Under the pieces are notes generated by a model. That model did no database searches. It had not been told where the DNA came from and saw only the letters and a list, made by a program, of their open reading frames with translations. A stretch of DNA of 64,000 bases from Prillingera fragicola (Eukaryota > Basidiomycota > Tremellomycetes > Trichosporonales > Trichosporonaceae): NCBI GenBank assembly GCA_002335605.1, contig BEDY01000012.1, positions 372,001-436,000 on the forward strand. Direction: 5' to 3'. Positions within the stretch are counted from its first letter, which is position 1, and every line of letters starts with the position of its first letter. Both the position numbers and the translations under genes were made by a program. Below, one piece after another: positions 30,409 through 41,894 of this stretch.

Positions 30409-31809
30409 CTACTGACGCTTTTTCCCCTGCTCCTCACACCACCCCCACACAGCCTCCCCAACCCCCTCCTCCTCAAGGTCAGGCCGACAAACTGCCGCGG
30501 CCTGGTACGGCGAGATATACTTTCCACTAAGCTGCCGGGCCTCCTCAACGCCGACAACAGAGCACCACAACTGGTTGAGCGCGCCCGTGGGCGGCGCGAC
30601 GGCGACCAGCGAGGCGAGCCAGCGATGGCTCATCATGCGCTGGAAGCCGTCCAGGTGGGCCGCGAGGTTGGACGCGACCGTGCCGGGGTGCACCGCAAAG
30701 GCGAATACTTCCCCGCTACCACTGGCTGTGGCGGGAGAGTTGGGGCCGTAGTGGTTGTGAATGTACTTTGACAGGGCAATGTCGCCCCACTTTGACTGGC
30801 CGTAGTCTTCCCACTTGCCGAGGGAGGGGCCGCTGGGGACGAGGGAGGCGTAGTTGATGCCTCCTCGTGGGGCAAAGCCGTGGCCATTGCTCGTGACGAT
30901 GACTACCCGCGAGGGGGTGTTGGTGAGCACCGAGGTGCGTTGGAGGAGGGGGAGGAGGGGGGAGATCAGGCGTTGGTGGCCGAGGGTCTGGAGATCAGCA
31001 CCTCCCGAGGGCAGTTGGAGATTGGGTGGGAGAAGCCGAGTGTGCGAGGAGGGACTACAGGACCATGGTGAGGGAGAGACAGCTTACATTGGTGCCGAAC
31101 TGAAGAGCATAGCCTTGCCTGGTGTACAGTCCAGGCTCACTGCCAGGTCAACCATGACCCTCGAAGCTGGCCCAACCAGTTCCAAGAACACTCACGTAGC
31201 CATAATGCCAGCATTGGCAAAGAGGACGTCCAGCCGCTCCAGCCCTTCAAGCTGGTGCACACAGTGGTCCACACTGTCGAGATCCGACAGATCAAGCTGC
31301 ACAAGCCGCAGCTCCCCCACAGTCTCGGGATCACGCACATCATACAACACGGTGCCATGCACGTCGCGCATGTCGCCGCGCTTGATGGCCGCCATGGCCG
31401 CTTCGGCACGGACGTGCGAGCGGCACGCGAGATAGACTGTCGCGCCGGCGTTATAGTATGCGCGCGCGGTCTCGTAGCCCGTCCCCGAGTTTGCGCCTGT
31501 GACGACGACTACCTGTGTGGGCGTGTGAACTCGGGGTCTGGACGTGGTGGAGTAGGAGGGGTAGAGGGAGCTTACCTTGCCGCGCTGGCTTTGCATGTCG
31601 CGGGTGCGCCAGTGGGGTTTTACCCACCAGATGAGGGGGAAGCCTGAGCGGAAGATGGAGTGCCAGTAGTAAAAAAACCATTGCCAGGGACCTGGGCGCC
31701 GGGTGGCAGGAGGCGTCGTCGCGCCGAGCTTGGTGTCTGGAGCAGGCGAGCTGGGGAGGGTCGACTGGACTGGCGTGGCCGTGGAGTCTTGCTCGTGATC
31801 GGTGGTCAT
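30409..31809 (-). CDS. Membrane-anchored short-chain dehydrogenase (retinol dehydrogenase-like)
   Basis: Four exons on the minus strand (31809-31576, 31512-31196, 31139-31088, 30987-30409) give 393 residues. A Ser/Pro/Thr-rich N-terminus is followed by an aromatic membrane segment (WQWFFYYWHSIFRSGFPLIWWV). The Rossmann core carries VVVVTGANSGTGYETA (TGxxxGxG), ACRSHVRAEAAMAAI, LDLSDLDSV, LFANAGIM, and the catalytic YGQSKWGDI (YxxxK), then VHPGTVASNL. Such proteins reduce or oxidise lipid, retinoid or steroid-type carbonyls with NAD(P)(H) at membranes. The third intron is about 100 bases, longer than usual here, so its acceptor is less sure. Confidence 0.87.
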
Positions 31810-32135
31810 TCTTAATGGGATGATTGAGAGAGGTGGGTGGGAACAAGGGAGGAGACTCCCACACTGTCCTGATATACCTGGTGGGTGTTGTGTTGATGGA
31901 GGGAGGAGGCGTGTGGCCGACGGGCATTGACCCAATCGGCTGAGGTAGTGGAACACAGTCTGTCATTGAGGAGGATGAGGAGTCAAGTGCTCGAGTCAAT
32001 AGCTATTGGCCAAGAGGCAGCAGGATGGGAAACAAGTTTGTGTGGTGCGCTAGTCGCCATCATTCATCAACACGACACTGTACGCATCTACAAAACATGA
32101 CGCTGGTGGCAAGAGCGTAAACGACATTTTCTCTC
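31810..32135. other. Intergenic, no gene seen
   Basis: Promoter side of the short-chain dehydrogenase and 3' side of the two-helix membrane protein. Nothing else recognised. Confidence 0.35.
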
Positions 32136-33335
32136 CTAAACAACTCCGTGCGTGTGGCGGCGACCTGCGTTGTACAGAGCGGGAGCCTCCTCTGACTTGT
32201 TGGAAGTGCCAGCCATGACGGATCGAGAGCCCTCCGTGCCCAAGTTGTCCATGGCCAACCACACAACTCCACTCCCTTCCCCGCCCTCTTCCGCCTGTCC
32301 TTCGTCTTCAAGTTCTCGGTAACCGCGGCGCATTCGCGTCTCCCTCTTCTCAACTTTGCCCGTCTGGCTCCAGACATCTTCTTCCCTCTGCTCGTCCTGC
32401 TTGGGCCTGTCAGCGGCTCGCCCCTCCTCTGCTTTGCGGTAATTGTCGAAGAAGTCGCGAGCGTGAACGGCCTTCTTGAATTCTTTGCGCTTGGCCCTAT
32501 CCCTTTCGCCTTGCGCAATCAGCACGCCTAGCATCATCATGCAAAACCCAGAGAGACCGGCCGCAATGGCAACCAAAATGGCAGCCAACCTGATGGTCAG
32601 CTCTAAGCGATTCACCAGGCCAATTTACGTACACTCGGTTCAATATGATGTCCGTCTCTTTGCCCTGCAGCTTGTCTGCATGATTGACAGCCTCCCGCGC
32701 CAGGTAGAGGAGCACACAGACGCCTGCAATTCCTCCACACAACAAGAAGAACACAATGTACCGGAAAACTAGCTTGTGTCAGCTCAAATATACCGAGACC
32801 TGATCAGTTCTAGTTCTGGCTTACCAATGTGTCCGGTGCTACAGGGAAATGAGCATAGAACGGGCGGGTGCCATCTGGTGGGAACGTGCTGGGATTGCCC
32901 CCCCGTCCAGTCCACCTCCCACGATCTCTTGACTGCCTCGTGGTCATCCTGGGGCTTGGCAAGGTCTACCCCCGAGGCATGACACTGAGACTGGCAGGAA
33001 CCATGAAGGTTGCAACGGGTAGGGGAAGAGGACGTTGCTGGTGGATGCGAAATGGTGCAAGTGGGTGCCGACTCTGTGGCAATCTCTGGGGCACTGATGG
33101 TCGAGTTGTGGCCCTGGTCGAGGGTGGAACGTTGGCGTGTCCCTTGAGGGGTATAGTGGCTGGAAGGTGGGCGAGGTTTCGACAAGAAAGCCAAGGGGAA
33201 TGGGGATGTGGTAGGTATGCCGGGAGAGGTGGTTGTCGCAGGGTTGTGCGACGAGGAGAGCGGGTCGGCACAGGTAGAAACTTTCTCTAGTCGCCGAACT
33301 CGCATGCCCTTGCCTCCTTTCTTGGACTCCTCCAT
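32136..33335 (-). CDS. Two-helix membrane protein with long cytosolic ends
   Basis: Three exons on the minus strand (33335-32825, 32768-32633, 32589-32136) give 366 residues. The N-terminal half is Ser/Thr/Pro-rich and probably disordered. Splicing creates two close transmembrane helices (around VFFLLCGGIAGVCVLLYLA and VLAAILVAIAAGLSGFCMM) separated by a short charged loop, then a long Lys/Arg/Glu-rich coiled region with ERDRAKRKEFKKA. No family is recognised. The start MEESKKGGKG is preferred; the frame is open upstream to 33440 through a phenylalanine-rich stretch created by a GAA repeat. Phase agreement across both introns supports the model. Confidence 0.6.
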
Positions 33336-33369
33336 GGCACAGAGAATAAAATACACTGGATAAACAACG

Positions 33370-33560
33370 ACAAAGAAGAAGAAGAAGAAGAGAAAGAGAA
33401 AGAAGGAAAGAGCCGCTGTGGGAGACACGGCTGGCTGCACACGCGAGAGAAATCAACCACGGCTGTTGGCTGGGTGGCAAATCCTGCCGCATCCGTCCCA
33501 TCCATTCATGCATGCACATGCATCCGCCCTTCCATCCATCCCTCCATCCATCCACGATCT
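33370..33560. repeat. Simple repeats in a short divergent promoter
   Basis: A GAA/AAAG-rich stretch near 33372-33412 is followed by CATC/CATGCA repeats at about 33500-33553, filling most of the 249 bases between two divergent starts. Confidence 0.7.
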
Positions 33561-33584
33561 AGCATTGCACTCATTTTGATCACT

Positions 33585-34590
33585 ATGGCTGCCGCTCATC
33601 CCTGTACGCCGTACCCCAAGTATCCTTTCTGGACCACACCAAGGCCCTTTGCTCAAGCCAGCCCACCACGCCGCCGCTCAACAGAGCATTCGACTCAAGT
33701 GATAACCTTTCTTATTCCTTTGTCGGTGTTGAAGCGGGGTTGGTCCATCTTCTATACCAAAACCTCTTTCCTACCACAGTCGGCTGAGATTTACCTCACT
33801 GCTTTCCACTGGAAGCCGTCCATAGGCACTCGTAAAGTGAGCATGCCCAAATACCATACGTGACTGACACCTCGCAGACGACCACCCGGCAACAGCTCCT
33901 GGACACGCTGGACTTTTTTATCGGTCGGGCCGCAGAGGCCTTTGATCTCTATTGGGATCTTCTCATGTGCGTCAAGAGACTCTCACTTCAAGCCTGGGAC
34001 GACCCGCATTTGAAGAAACGACTCTTTGCTGAGGGGGAAGCAAAGGCGGAGCGCATGTGGAACATTGGCTGCCTCAGAGAGCCCCTGGCCGGTACGTCCC
34101 ACACCATCCAATCTTCTCTAGGAGTCTTTATGATTCACTTTCTGAGTGCTATACAGAGACCTTCAACCGTGAGCTTAAGCTCCTGCACACGCTATCCCTG
34201 CGCGGTATATCGGCCTTTCCCAAGGAATGGACACCCTACCAGGTTGAAATCACCTTTGAGAGCCTCTATGGCATCGTTCACCCCACCGCCCTCCCAAGCT
34301 ACAAGCATGGTGACATGCTCTACATTCTCCCAGCGTATCCCAGCAGCACGGCCTACAACGGCAAGGTTCCGGCCGTCGTCGACGAGGTTTCTGATTGGCT
34401 GTTTCGTGTGGTGTCGTTCATTGAACAGCACAAGGATCAGGTTGCCGAGTGGGGTGGCATGGAGGTGGAAGCGCAAGCAGATATTGCAGCGGCCAAGCGG
34501 CTGCTAGAGCGTCTCGAGGGGATGGATCGGTCGCCTCTGGTGGCCCGGGGTGAGCGGTGGATCGGTGGGTGGGATAAAGAGTATGATTGA
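33585..34590 (+). CDS. Unidentified protein
   Basis: Three exons (33585-33836, 33878-34091, 34157-34590) give 299 residues with phases that agree. The N-terminus is uncertain: exon 1 has weak coding bias in this frame and another frame of the same stretch is also open. Exons 2 and 3 look clearly coding: LDTLDFFIGRAAEAFDLYWD, HTLSLRGISAFPKEWTPYQ and SDWLFRVVSFIEQHKDQVAEW, a helical protein with no signal peptide or membrane segment. No family recognised. Confidence 0.5.
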
Positions 34591-35048
34591 GTGGGAGACG
34601 TCCTCTGGCGATGTCTGGTGGGGAGTTGGGCCAGATTGTCGGCTTGGGCTTTATATCGCGAACATCTAACCCGATGAATCAGTTACATCTCTGTCGACTC
34701 CATTGGGCTCTTGACAATGGCCTACACTGAGCTTATCGGCTCCTTCTCATCGTTGCAGCTCAATAGAATCAACCCACCGCTACAACGCCCGCATACTGAG
34801 AGACTGAAATGACGAACTGACCTAGTTAAAAGCATGCATGAGCGCTCTAACGTCCCACAATATGATCGATGCTGAATACGGCCCTCCCTGATGGCAGCTA
34901 CACAGTCCATGGCGCGGGCAGGGAAGAGGGCAAAGGTGCGAGTGATTGCTGACCCTGATGAGCAGCCCCGTCGTCCCCATCACCAACATGCTTCCTGCCA
35001 TCTCCAATTCGTCCCTCGCCATCACTCAAGTCGGTCTGGGCAGCAAAA
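34591..35048. other. Intergenic, no gene seen
   Basis: Between the unidentified gene and the 3' end of the tRNA. Nothing recognised apart from short frames. Confidence 0.35.
35044..35048 (-). terminator. RNA polymerase III terminator of the tRNA
   Basis: A run of five T on the minus strand directly after the discriminator base, the normal polymerase III stop signal. Confidence 0.7.
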
Positions 35049-35150
35049 AGCCTCGTATGGGGCTCGAACCCATGACAAATTGATTTCATACACCTGAATA
35101 AAAGTCATGTGAATAAAAGTCAAACTATCTTCCAACTGATATAACGAGGC
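35049..35150 (-). tRNA. tRNA-Lys (anticodon UUU) with a 29-base intron
   Basis: On the minus strand the 7-base acceptor arms GCCTCGT and ACGAGGC pair fully. The T arm is ATGGG-TTCGAGC-CCCAT. The D arm is TATC/GATA around AGTTGGAA, and the anticodon stem TTTGA/TCAAT pairs in four of five positions (27-43 is a T-T mismatch). The loop CTTTTA-A holds anticodon TTT after removal of a 29-base intron placed after position 37. Mature length would be 73. Several stem pairs are A-T where a typical fungal tRNA-Lys would be expected to have G-C, but both sides changed together, so the fold is kept. The intron repeats the sequence of the anticodon arm. Confidence 0.8.
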
Positions 35151-35705
35151 TTGGCCACGGCGGCCAGTGGGAGGGATTAAGAGGTGCCCAGTGGCAGTGA
35201 CGGGCCATTTGAGGTGTCTGCGGGTGACTTATTGTCAGACTTGACTCAGGACGTGGGTCTTATGCTTTGACAAAGTGGATAGCCTCACTAAAAATCGAGC
35301 ACGAGACAGCTCCTACGAGCCACTGCCTCACGGCAGAAATGCGGCCGCTTTACCTTTGCATCGGCACGCGCTGCGGCACCTATGAGCCCTCTTTGCTGCC
35401 TACATGCCAATGCAAGCCCTCACAGTCTAGCGACGTTGTTCCATGCATTGGCATTGATTGTCGCCTAGAAGAGCCACACAAGGCCACACAGAGGAGACCG
35501 TCACGTGACTGCAACCGTCGGTGACGCCTCCACTTTCGCGCCTGCTTTCCGCACAGTAAGGTTTGCCTGTGGCGACCCCTGACCATGACGCTCCACTACA
35601 TCAATGTACGCACTCCCTGGCTCATCTGGCCTGGTGCCATAGCCTTTGCAAAGACTTCATAAAACTACCACCTTATGGGTCCAGCCCTTTACTTATCACA
35701 AACGC
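35151..35705. other. Intergenic, no gene seen
   Basis: Upstream of the tRNA and downstream of the DUF1996 gene. Only short frames. Confidence 0.35.
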
Positions 35706-37244
35706 CTACTCGCCACCCTTGCCCATCCTCTTCCTCTGGCTCCTCTTGACGGCCGAGGGCTTGAGCAGACCAGGGTAGTTGGTGGGCGGCGTGTTGCCGA
35801 CACCGTTGGGGATCCAGTTGGTGGTGATCTTGTAGTTGATCGTGTGGTGCTTGTTCGAGACCGGCTGCGGGGGCCTGGTGTCGGTGTACTTTGACGAGTC
35901 CTTCTGGTTGTAGACCTTGTCAATCTTGTTGGGCGCCGTGGCCATGTTCTTGTTGGCCCTGACCTCTGCGAGCGTCGAGGTAAACCACTTGCCGAGGTTG
36001 GGCGCAACCACACCGCAGCAGTAGGTCTGGTCGTTGTAGGGCTCAAACCAGCCCTCGGTGCCGTAGGCCACAGGCTTGTAGTCGCGCACAGGGGTGGTTC
36101 CAAAGTCAAACGCGACGGGGATGGGGTAGCGGCGCTGGTTCTGGAAGATCGCGTTGGGAGCGACCCATCCGGGGTTGACTGCGCCAGAGCAAGCAGGCTT
36201 CTGGTTGCCGGCGTTGCGGTCCCAGAGGGGGTTGCAGCCCGGGAGCCTGTCGAGGGGCCGCGCGTAACCGACCTCCTCATCGGGGATCATGCCTGCAAAG
36301 CGGCAGTTGCGGCCGTAGTCACTGTCGCTCCCCTTGCCGGCGAACACTCCGCACTTGTTCGCATCGCCACCAGGTGCATTGGCGCAGCCCTTGAGCGAGT
36401 CGGCAAATGCCTTGGGCTCCCAGCCCATGACAAAGTCGCCGTGGTTGGTCGAGCCGAGCAAGTCGCCGTTGGACAGAACGAGACGGTTCACACGCTTCTT
36501 GTTGCCCCACATGGCCTTTTGCCTTGCCGAGAGCACGTAGTAGACCTCGAGGTGGATGTTGGGGTACTTGACGGGGTGAGACGGGGGGCACTCCTTGCCA
36601 TGGAAGGGGTCGAGCCACACCTTGCCGCCGCCGGTAGAGATAGGGTACGCGACGTGGTCCTGGTGGTTGGGCACGTCGAGCGTCTGGTTGGCCCAACCGC
36701 AGCTAGGGAAGGTGATGGTCTGCGAGATCTGCGAGCAGCCATTGGGGAAATGCGTGCCGTTGGGCAGGTAGGCGCGCACGCCACCAGGCGAAACGCCGTC
36801 GCATGAGTAACCAAGGGCCGTCGCCGCCATTTGCGGCTGGTACACGTCGCGATTCATCGCGTTTCCGGCTAGCATGCGGAAACCCTGGGGGAACGGCGAG
36901 GTCCAGTCTTCGTTAGTCCGGTGGTAGTATACACGGCCGCCAGTCGACTGGAGAGCCTCAAACTTGCCGTCGTCATTGATGAAATAAACGTGGGCGACCC
37001 AGTAGTTTGAGTTGTCCACCTTGATGCTGGCAGAGGTGCAGTCGGCGTTCAGCAGCTCGGTAGGCTTGTTGAGCACGGAGCGAAAGTTGTTGGCGCCGTA
37101 GATCTGGTGGACATGCGAGGAGACGACGCCGGGGTTCACGATGGGGTCCATGCGCGCGGTGATGATGGGCTGGATGCTGACAAAGTAGGCCGAGACGTTG
37201 CTCAAGGCCGTGAGCACGGCCACGAATGTGACGAGAGGCAGCAT
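35706..37244 (-). CDS. Secreted DUF1996 protein
   Basis: Intronless, 512 residues. Signal peptide MLPLVTFVAVLTALSNVSA, then the DUF1996 core: RMDPIVNPGVVSSHVHQIYG (the conserved HVH), FRSVLNKPTELLNADCTS, NYWVAHVYF, FPQGFRMLAGN, FPSCGWANQTLDVPNHQDHVAYP, CPPSHPVKYPNIHLEVYY, and NGDLLGSTNHGDFVMGWE. DUF1996 is a fungal secreted family of unknown function, sometimes with WSC domains; none is present here. The region after residue 300 is rich in cysteine and aromatic residues, and the tail is basic (KRSQRKRMGKGGE). A second family member starts at 62077, with several introns, so the two have different histories. Confidence 0.9.
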   Translation of the reverse strand: MLPLVTFVAVLTALSNVSAYFVSIQPIITARMDPIVNPGVVSSHVHQIYGANNFRSVLNKPTELLNADCTSASIKVDNSNYWVAHVYFINDDGKFEALQSTGGRVYYHRTNEDWTSPFPQGFRMLAGNAMNRDVYQPQMAATALGYSCDGVSPGGVRAYLPNGTHFPNGCSQISQTITFPSCGWANQTLDVPNHQDHVAYPISTGGGKVWLDPFHGKECPPSHPVKYPNIHLEVYYVLSARQKAMWGNKKRVNRLVLSNGDLLGSTNHGDFVMGWEPKAFADSLKGCANAPGGDANKCGVFAGKGSDSDYGRNCRFAGMIPDEEVGYARPLDRLPGCNPLWDRNAGNQKPACSGAVNPGWVAPNAIFQNQRRYPIPVAFDFGTTPVRDYKPVAYGTEGWFEPYNDQTYCCGVVAPNLGKWFTSTLAEVRANKNMATAPNKIDKVYNQKDSSKYTDTRPPQPVSNKHHTINYKITTNWIPNGVGNTPPTNYPGLLKPSAVKRSQRKRMGKGGE

Positions 37245-40032
37245 GGCGGATGTGCTATGCGGTAGGTGAAATGTGGGTGAAAGGGTTGACGGTCGACGTC
37301 GTTCACTGATTGCCGAATGCTGCGCTGCAGAGTATAATCGACGCGCGCCAGGCTATGTATCGAAAGTGGGCGGCTGGGGAGTCGACACAGCAGCAGCACC
37401 TTTTATGCTGCAAGAACAAGGCCTAGGTATAGCAGGTGATTCACGTCCTGCCATGAACACTGTAGTGCCAAGACAATGGATGCCTGGGGTAGGTGTTCCG
37501 TAGCATTCGCCGGCGGTACCTTGCAGGTCTGGAACGAGAAAGAAGAAGAGCGGGAGCTCGTTCTCATCGTAAACCTAAAGACATGTCCTGGGAGGTGAGC
37601 AACGTACATACGACAGCGTTGTGCCTTGTAAACCGGCATGTGCCTAGCAACTGTAATTGAAACGCACACTGACAAACGCCGGGTTCAGTGAAAGCCCCTG
37701 CCTGTGACGAGACTGTCCCAAAGACGGGCAATGGAGGAGAGCACCGATGTCGGCCAGACAGGCCTATGCAAGGGAGGCGACTGAGAGTGAATCTGTGTCG
37801 TTTGAAGGGGCAGCTCGTGGCCACGTAAGCACAAGTAAAGCGTCTGCCTGATGTCATGGAATAAGAGTATGAATAACCATAATCTTGAAACGTCGTCCAG
37901 CATGTGCTGACTCGTCATGGTAGACGCGCTTGCATGCCAGGTCCACTTCGGCTCAACCTTCTTTCTCAACAGGAACGGCAGGCCGAGGAGGATGGCATGG
38001 TGACAGCCGCGGGTGCAGCAAGGTACATAGGACGCGTCTGTGGTGCCTGTGCACGATCGACGCGTGGGCTCCACTGGCCATGCCGTTGTTTAGCTGCCCG
38101 CTTCCATTGTTCCGCTTCTCGTCGCTCTCGTCGCCGAGGTCTGCGAATAGCACGGGAACGGCCGGCGAATGCTTCTCGTCATCGGTACACTACTGCCATC
38201 TGATAAGACATGTGTGGAGAGCTGGCGTAAGTAGACTGGTTGGTTGACTCATTCCCCCGGCCAATGGAAGACCTCTTCCCCCACTCAGCTCTGAGCAGCT
38301 CGCCTGCCTCGGCCGAGCTAAGTAGGTGCTGGGAACCGAGAGAATGGTCGGATGCCGAACTGCGTCAGTGTCAGTGAAGAACTAGCAGAATTTGTTGTGA
38401 TTCAAAAGCAAAAGCCGGTGTCTCGTTCTGCTGCCTGCACGCACTACCACGGTGGTACGGCAACCACTCGCAAGCCATCATGGCGCATGGTGCGACACCG
38501 CTACATGTCGCGCAGGCCGAAACTCCACCCCCGAAAGGATTGATACATGTATAATCCAAGGTGGAGGGGACTGTGGCTGGCAATAGCAACTTCAAGTGGA
38601 GCGGCGGATTCGGACGCGCCGGTGACTGGTGGCCAGTGGCACTAGCCCGTGGACTAGTAGAGGATCCTCTGTCGCCTAGCCCCGGGATCTTGCCCACGGC
38701 AAAGTCTGCATTGTCTTTGGCGGCGAGGACCACTTCACGTCTAGGCACTTCCTCATCGGGGACTGGCACTGGTGGCCATCAAAGTTATGTAACATGTCTG
38801 TATCTGCAAATCGTAGTCGAGAGGTGATCTGCCCTTCCGAATCAATAAGCAACGGAACCCGGCTACGGACCTGACTCGCACGTCTTCACGATGCGAACCC
38901 CGACATCGCCCCATCCCTCACTCACTCAGAAAGGTCCAGAACACGGACACAGTACTGGCCATATGGTCTGTTGGTGGCGTCACGGAGGTACAGCCTCTCT
39001 TTCCCTCTGGCGACATTGAGTACGAGACAAAGTGGTTGGATCTGGGTGGGCCCATGGCCGTGGACATTGTGAGACGCTGTCAACAGCACACAAGGCCTAG
39101 CCTTTCCGGAACGGACACGTGGTGGGGGGATCGTGATATCGTTGAGCGCAATGTCCTTACACTGTACGGCTTCAATGGCCTAGGTGAGCACATGGAGGAG
39201 AGGGCTTTTCTCTCGCCTAATCAGGGAACTCTGCGTCTGTAGTGTATAGACACGGTCGATTCGAACGCGTCTCGACTGGCGCATGGGCGGCTTTTACTTG
39301 ATGTCGCTGTTTCGGTGGGTGGGGTTGTTGTCGTCAATACTCATATGAAGTTGAGGAAAAGGCTTGCCTAATGTCGGTTTGCACCACCTGACTAGCAAGT
39401 ATATCTGCAAGGCATGGTCGGTAGGACACCTCTTGACACAATGCACTGACCCATGACCACAAGTCACTGTCGACTGAAAACGAGCAGCGTCGGTGAGTGC
39501 CGATGTTGCGTTCGTGATCTGTCAGTCACATGGACGCACTCTTTTCAGAGGGCTGAGCTTACCCGGCCTAGGTGCACATGTATACGCTTTTGGAATTTAA
39601 GCAGTGAAAGCAATGATGTTGACAGCTCACAAGTAACCGAGAGTACCGGGCAGAGGACTGCGCCGCCCAAGACGTTCTCGAAGGTTGAGGGATGGTCGCT
39701 CTCAGGAACGCCGAGATAGTCTCTCGTCACCACCAACATGTCTGCCCAAATGCCACCAAATCGCCGAGAATGGGTACCTCCACAATAGTGCTCCACAGCG
39801 ACTCATTCTTGGGCCATGTCAAACGCATCAAACTGTTCCAAAGCCCTTCCAGATTGTGTATCGAGATTGTGCAGCGGGGCCCCCTTTTCGACCAAGGATT
39901 CCAGATTACTGCGATAGGCATCTTCGGCTATCTTCCAGTGTCAAGCGGTCCATTGTGATTATAAGGCGTTGCGGATGCGGGGTTGGATGTGCCCCACATC
40001 TCTCCACAACTGCCAAGGGTCTCAAGACTATC
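37245..40032. other. Long intergenic stretch, 2.8 kb
   Basis: It contains the promoter of the DUF1996 gene on the left and of the permease on the right. No gene is convincing. The best candidate is a frame open at about 38928-39240 with exon-like character (see findings). Confidence 0.35.
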
Positions 40033-41679
40033 ATGGACAAGAAGGACGCTGCTGCGGTACACATCGAGCATGTCGGCAGCGACACGCCGACCGACGACAA
40101 GGTCCAAGACCTCGAGTCCTACGCCCCAACCCCTCGCAACATTGATGAAGGCTACGACCCCAAGTTTGTCCAGCGGACAATGCGCAAGATCGACTGGCGC
40201 CTGCTTCCAATTCTCATTGCCATGCACGCCATCTCCCTCATCGACAGGACCAATCTGTCTCTGGCCCGCCAGGCAAATCATATGCTCATGGACCAGCCAA
40301 CACAGCTGGGCACAAAGTTTGGAGACCGATACAGTATCATCACGCTCGTGTTCTTCCCTCCTTACATCTTGCTGGAGATTCCAGTGAGTGATCGCCAAAG
40401 ATCTAAGTGGGATCGCTGACGCTTCAGTCTCAAATTGGGCTGCGTAAGTTTGGCGCCCGGATCTGGCTCTCTGCTGCAGTGGTGCTTTGGGGCCTCGCCA
40501 TGGTAGGCATGGGGCGGGTCAATAGCTGGAGCCAGCTTGCAGGTCTCCGCGTCCTCCTTGGCTGTTTTGAGGCCACCCTGTTCCCTGGTGCGACCTATCT
40601 CATTTCTTGCTGGTGAGTTCTGCGGCCCCTGAGCACCCTCGGATGTCGTCGCCGTGTCTGGAGAGGACCTAGCTGACAAGAAGGTACTCTCGCCGCCAAA
40701 TGGCGACCCGCAACGGCATCTTCTACACGGCCTCGGCCACAATCGGCTCCCTCTCCGCCCTAGTAGGGTACACCTTCAGCCTCCTCAACGGCAAGGCCAA
40801 TCAAGCCGGCTGGCAATGGGTCTTCACCCTGTACGGCATCATCACCGTCCTCATCGGCGTCGTTGCCTACTTTGCACTGGTCGACTTTCCCGATACCGCA
40901 AAGTTTCTTACGCAGGAGGAACGCGAGTTTGTGCACACGCGCATCCAGCGTGATCGCGGTGACGCCGTCGCCGATCCAGTGACTCTTCGCAAGGTCGGGG
41001 CATATCTGTGTGAAGTCAAGCTGTGGCTGTTTGGCATCTTCTTCATGTCAGCGACGATCGCAGCATACTCGCTCGCGTACTTCCTGCCCGTCATTCTCGC
41101 CACCATGGGGTTCTCAAACTTTGAGTCCATGGTCCTCGGATGCCCTACGCACCTGTACGCCGTGATCCCGAGTATCGCGTGCTCGATCATAGCCGACCGG
41201 TACAAGGGGAAGCGATACCTCATGGTGGTGCTCAACGCCCTGATGCTCATCCTGGGGACAGCCATGTTCTCGCAGCTGCCAAAATCGCAAAAGGCTGCTC
41301 GCTTTGTGGGCGTATTCCTCGCTACGGGGGCTAGTACCGCCAACATTCCGCTCGTCATGTCCTGGGCCCAGACGAGCATCAGGCAGCAGAGCAAGCGCGC
41401 CGTCACTAGTGGTGTCGTCATTGCGTGGGGCGGAATTGGCGGATTATTGGCCGGTGCAGTGTTTCGCCAGGCAGAGTCAAAGAAGAGCTACCCCACAGGT
41501 GAGTGCTCGGGTTGAGAGTGTACGAGCTGACGGCAGGGATCTGGTTCACTATTGGCGTGAATGTGTTTACGACTTTTGGGAGTATTGGTCTCGCACTCTG
41601 GTTCAAGCGCCAGAACCGCCGGGCTGATCGTGGAGAGGTTGTTCTTGAGGGCAACGAAGATTTCCGTTACCAGACCTAA
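40033..41679 (+). CDS. MFS permease, allantoate/nicotinate (Dal5/Tna1) type
   Basis: Four exons (40033-40383, 40428-40612, 40684-41498, 41537-41679) give 497 residues. An acidic N-terminal tail is followed by RKIDWRLLPILIAMHAISLIDRTNLSLARQ, a signature of the anion:cation symporter branch, then GLRKFGARIWL, GCFEATLFPGATYLISCWYSRRQMATRNGIFY, FPDTAKFLTQEE and the second half with WAQTSIRQQSKRA and GGIGGLLAGAVF. Members import allantoate, ureidosuccinate, nicotinate, pantothenate or similar organic anions with protons at the plasma membrane; the substrate is not readable. It converges on a paralogue whose stop lies about 215 bases away. Confidence 0.9.
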
Positions 41680-41894
41680 AGGCCATCTAGGCTGTCAACG
41701 GAAACTGTGAGAGTATTGGAAGCAAGAGGGGATTGTAGTGGAACTATGCAGCATTGTACATCGCTTCACTGTCGAGAACCAGTTAGTCGCGGCAGCACTC
41801 TTGCGTGTGGGATGCAAATACCACAAGCCATTATGCTCCAGCAGTAAATCGATTCTTCCTCCATGCATGCTGAACGGCTACAGTATGTCATATC

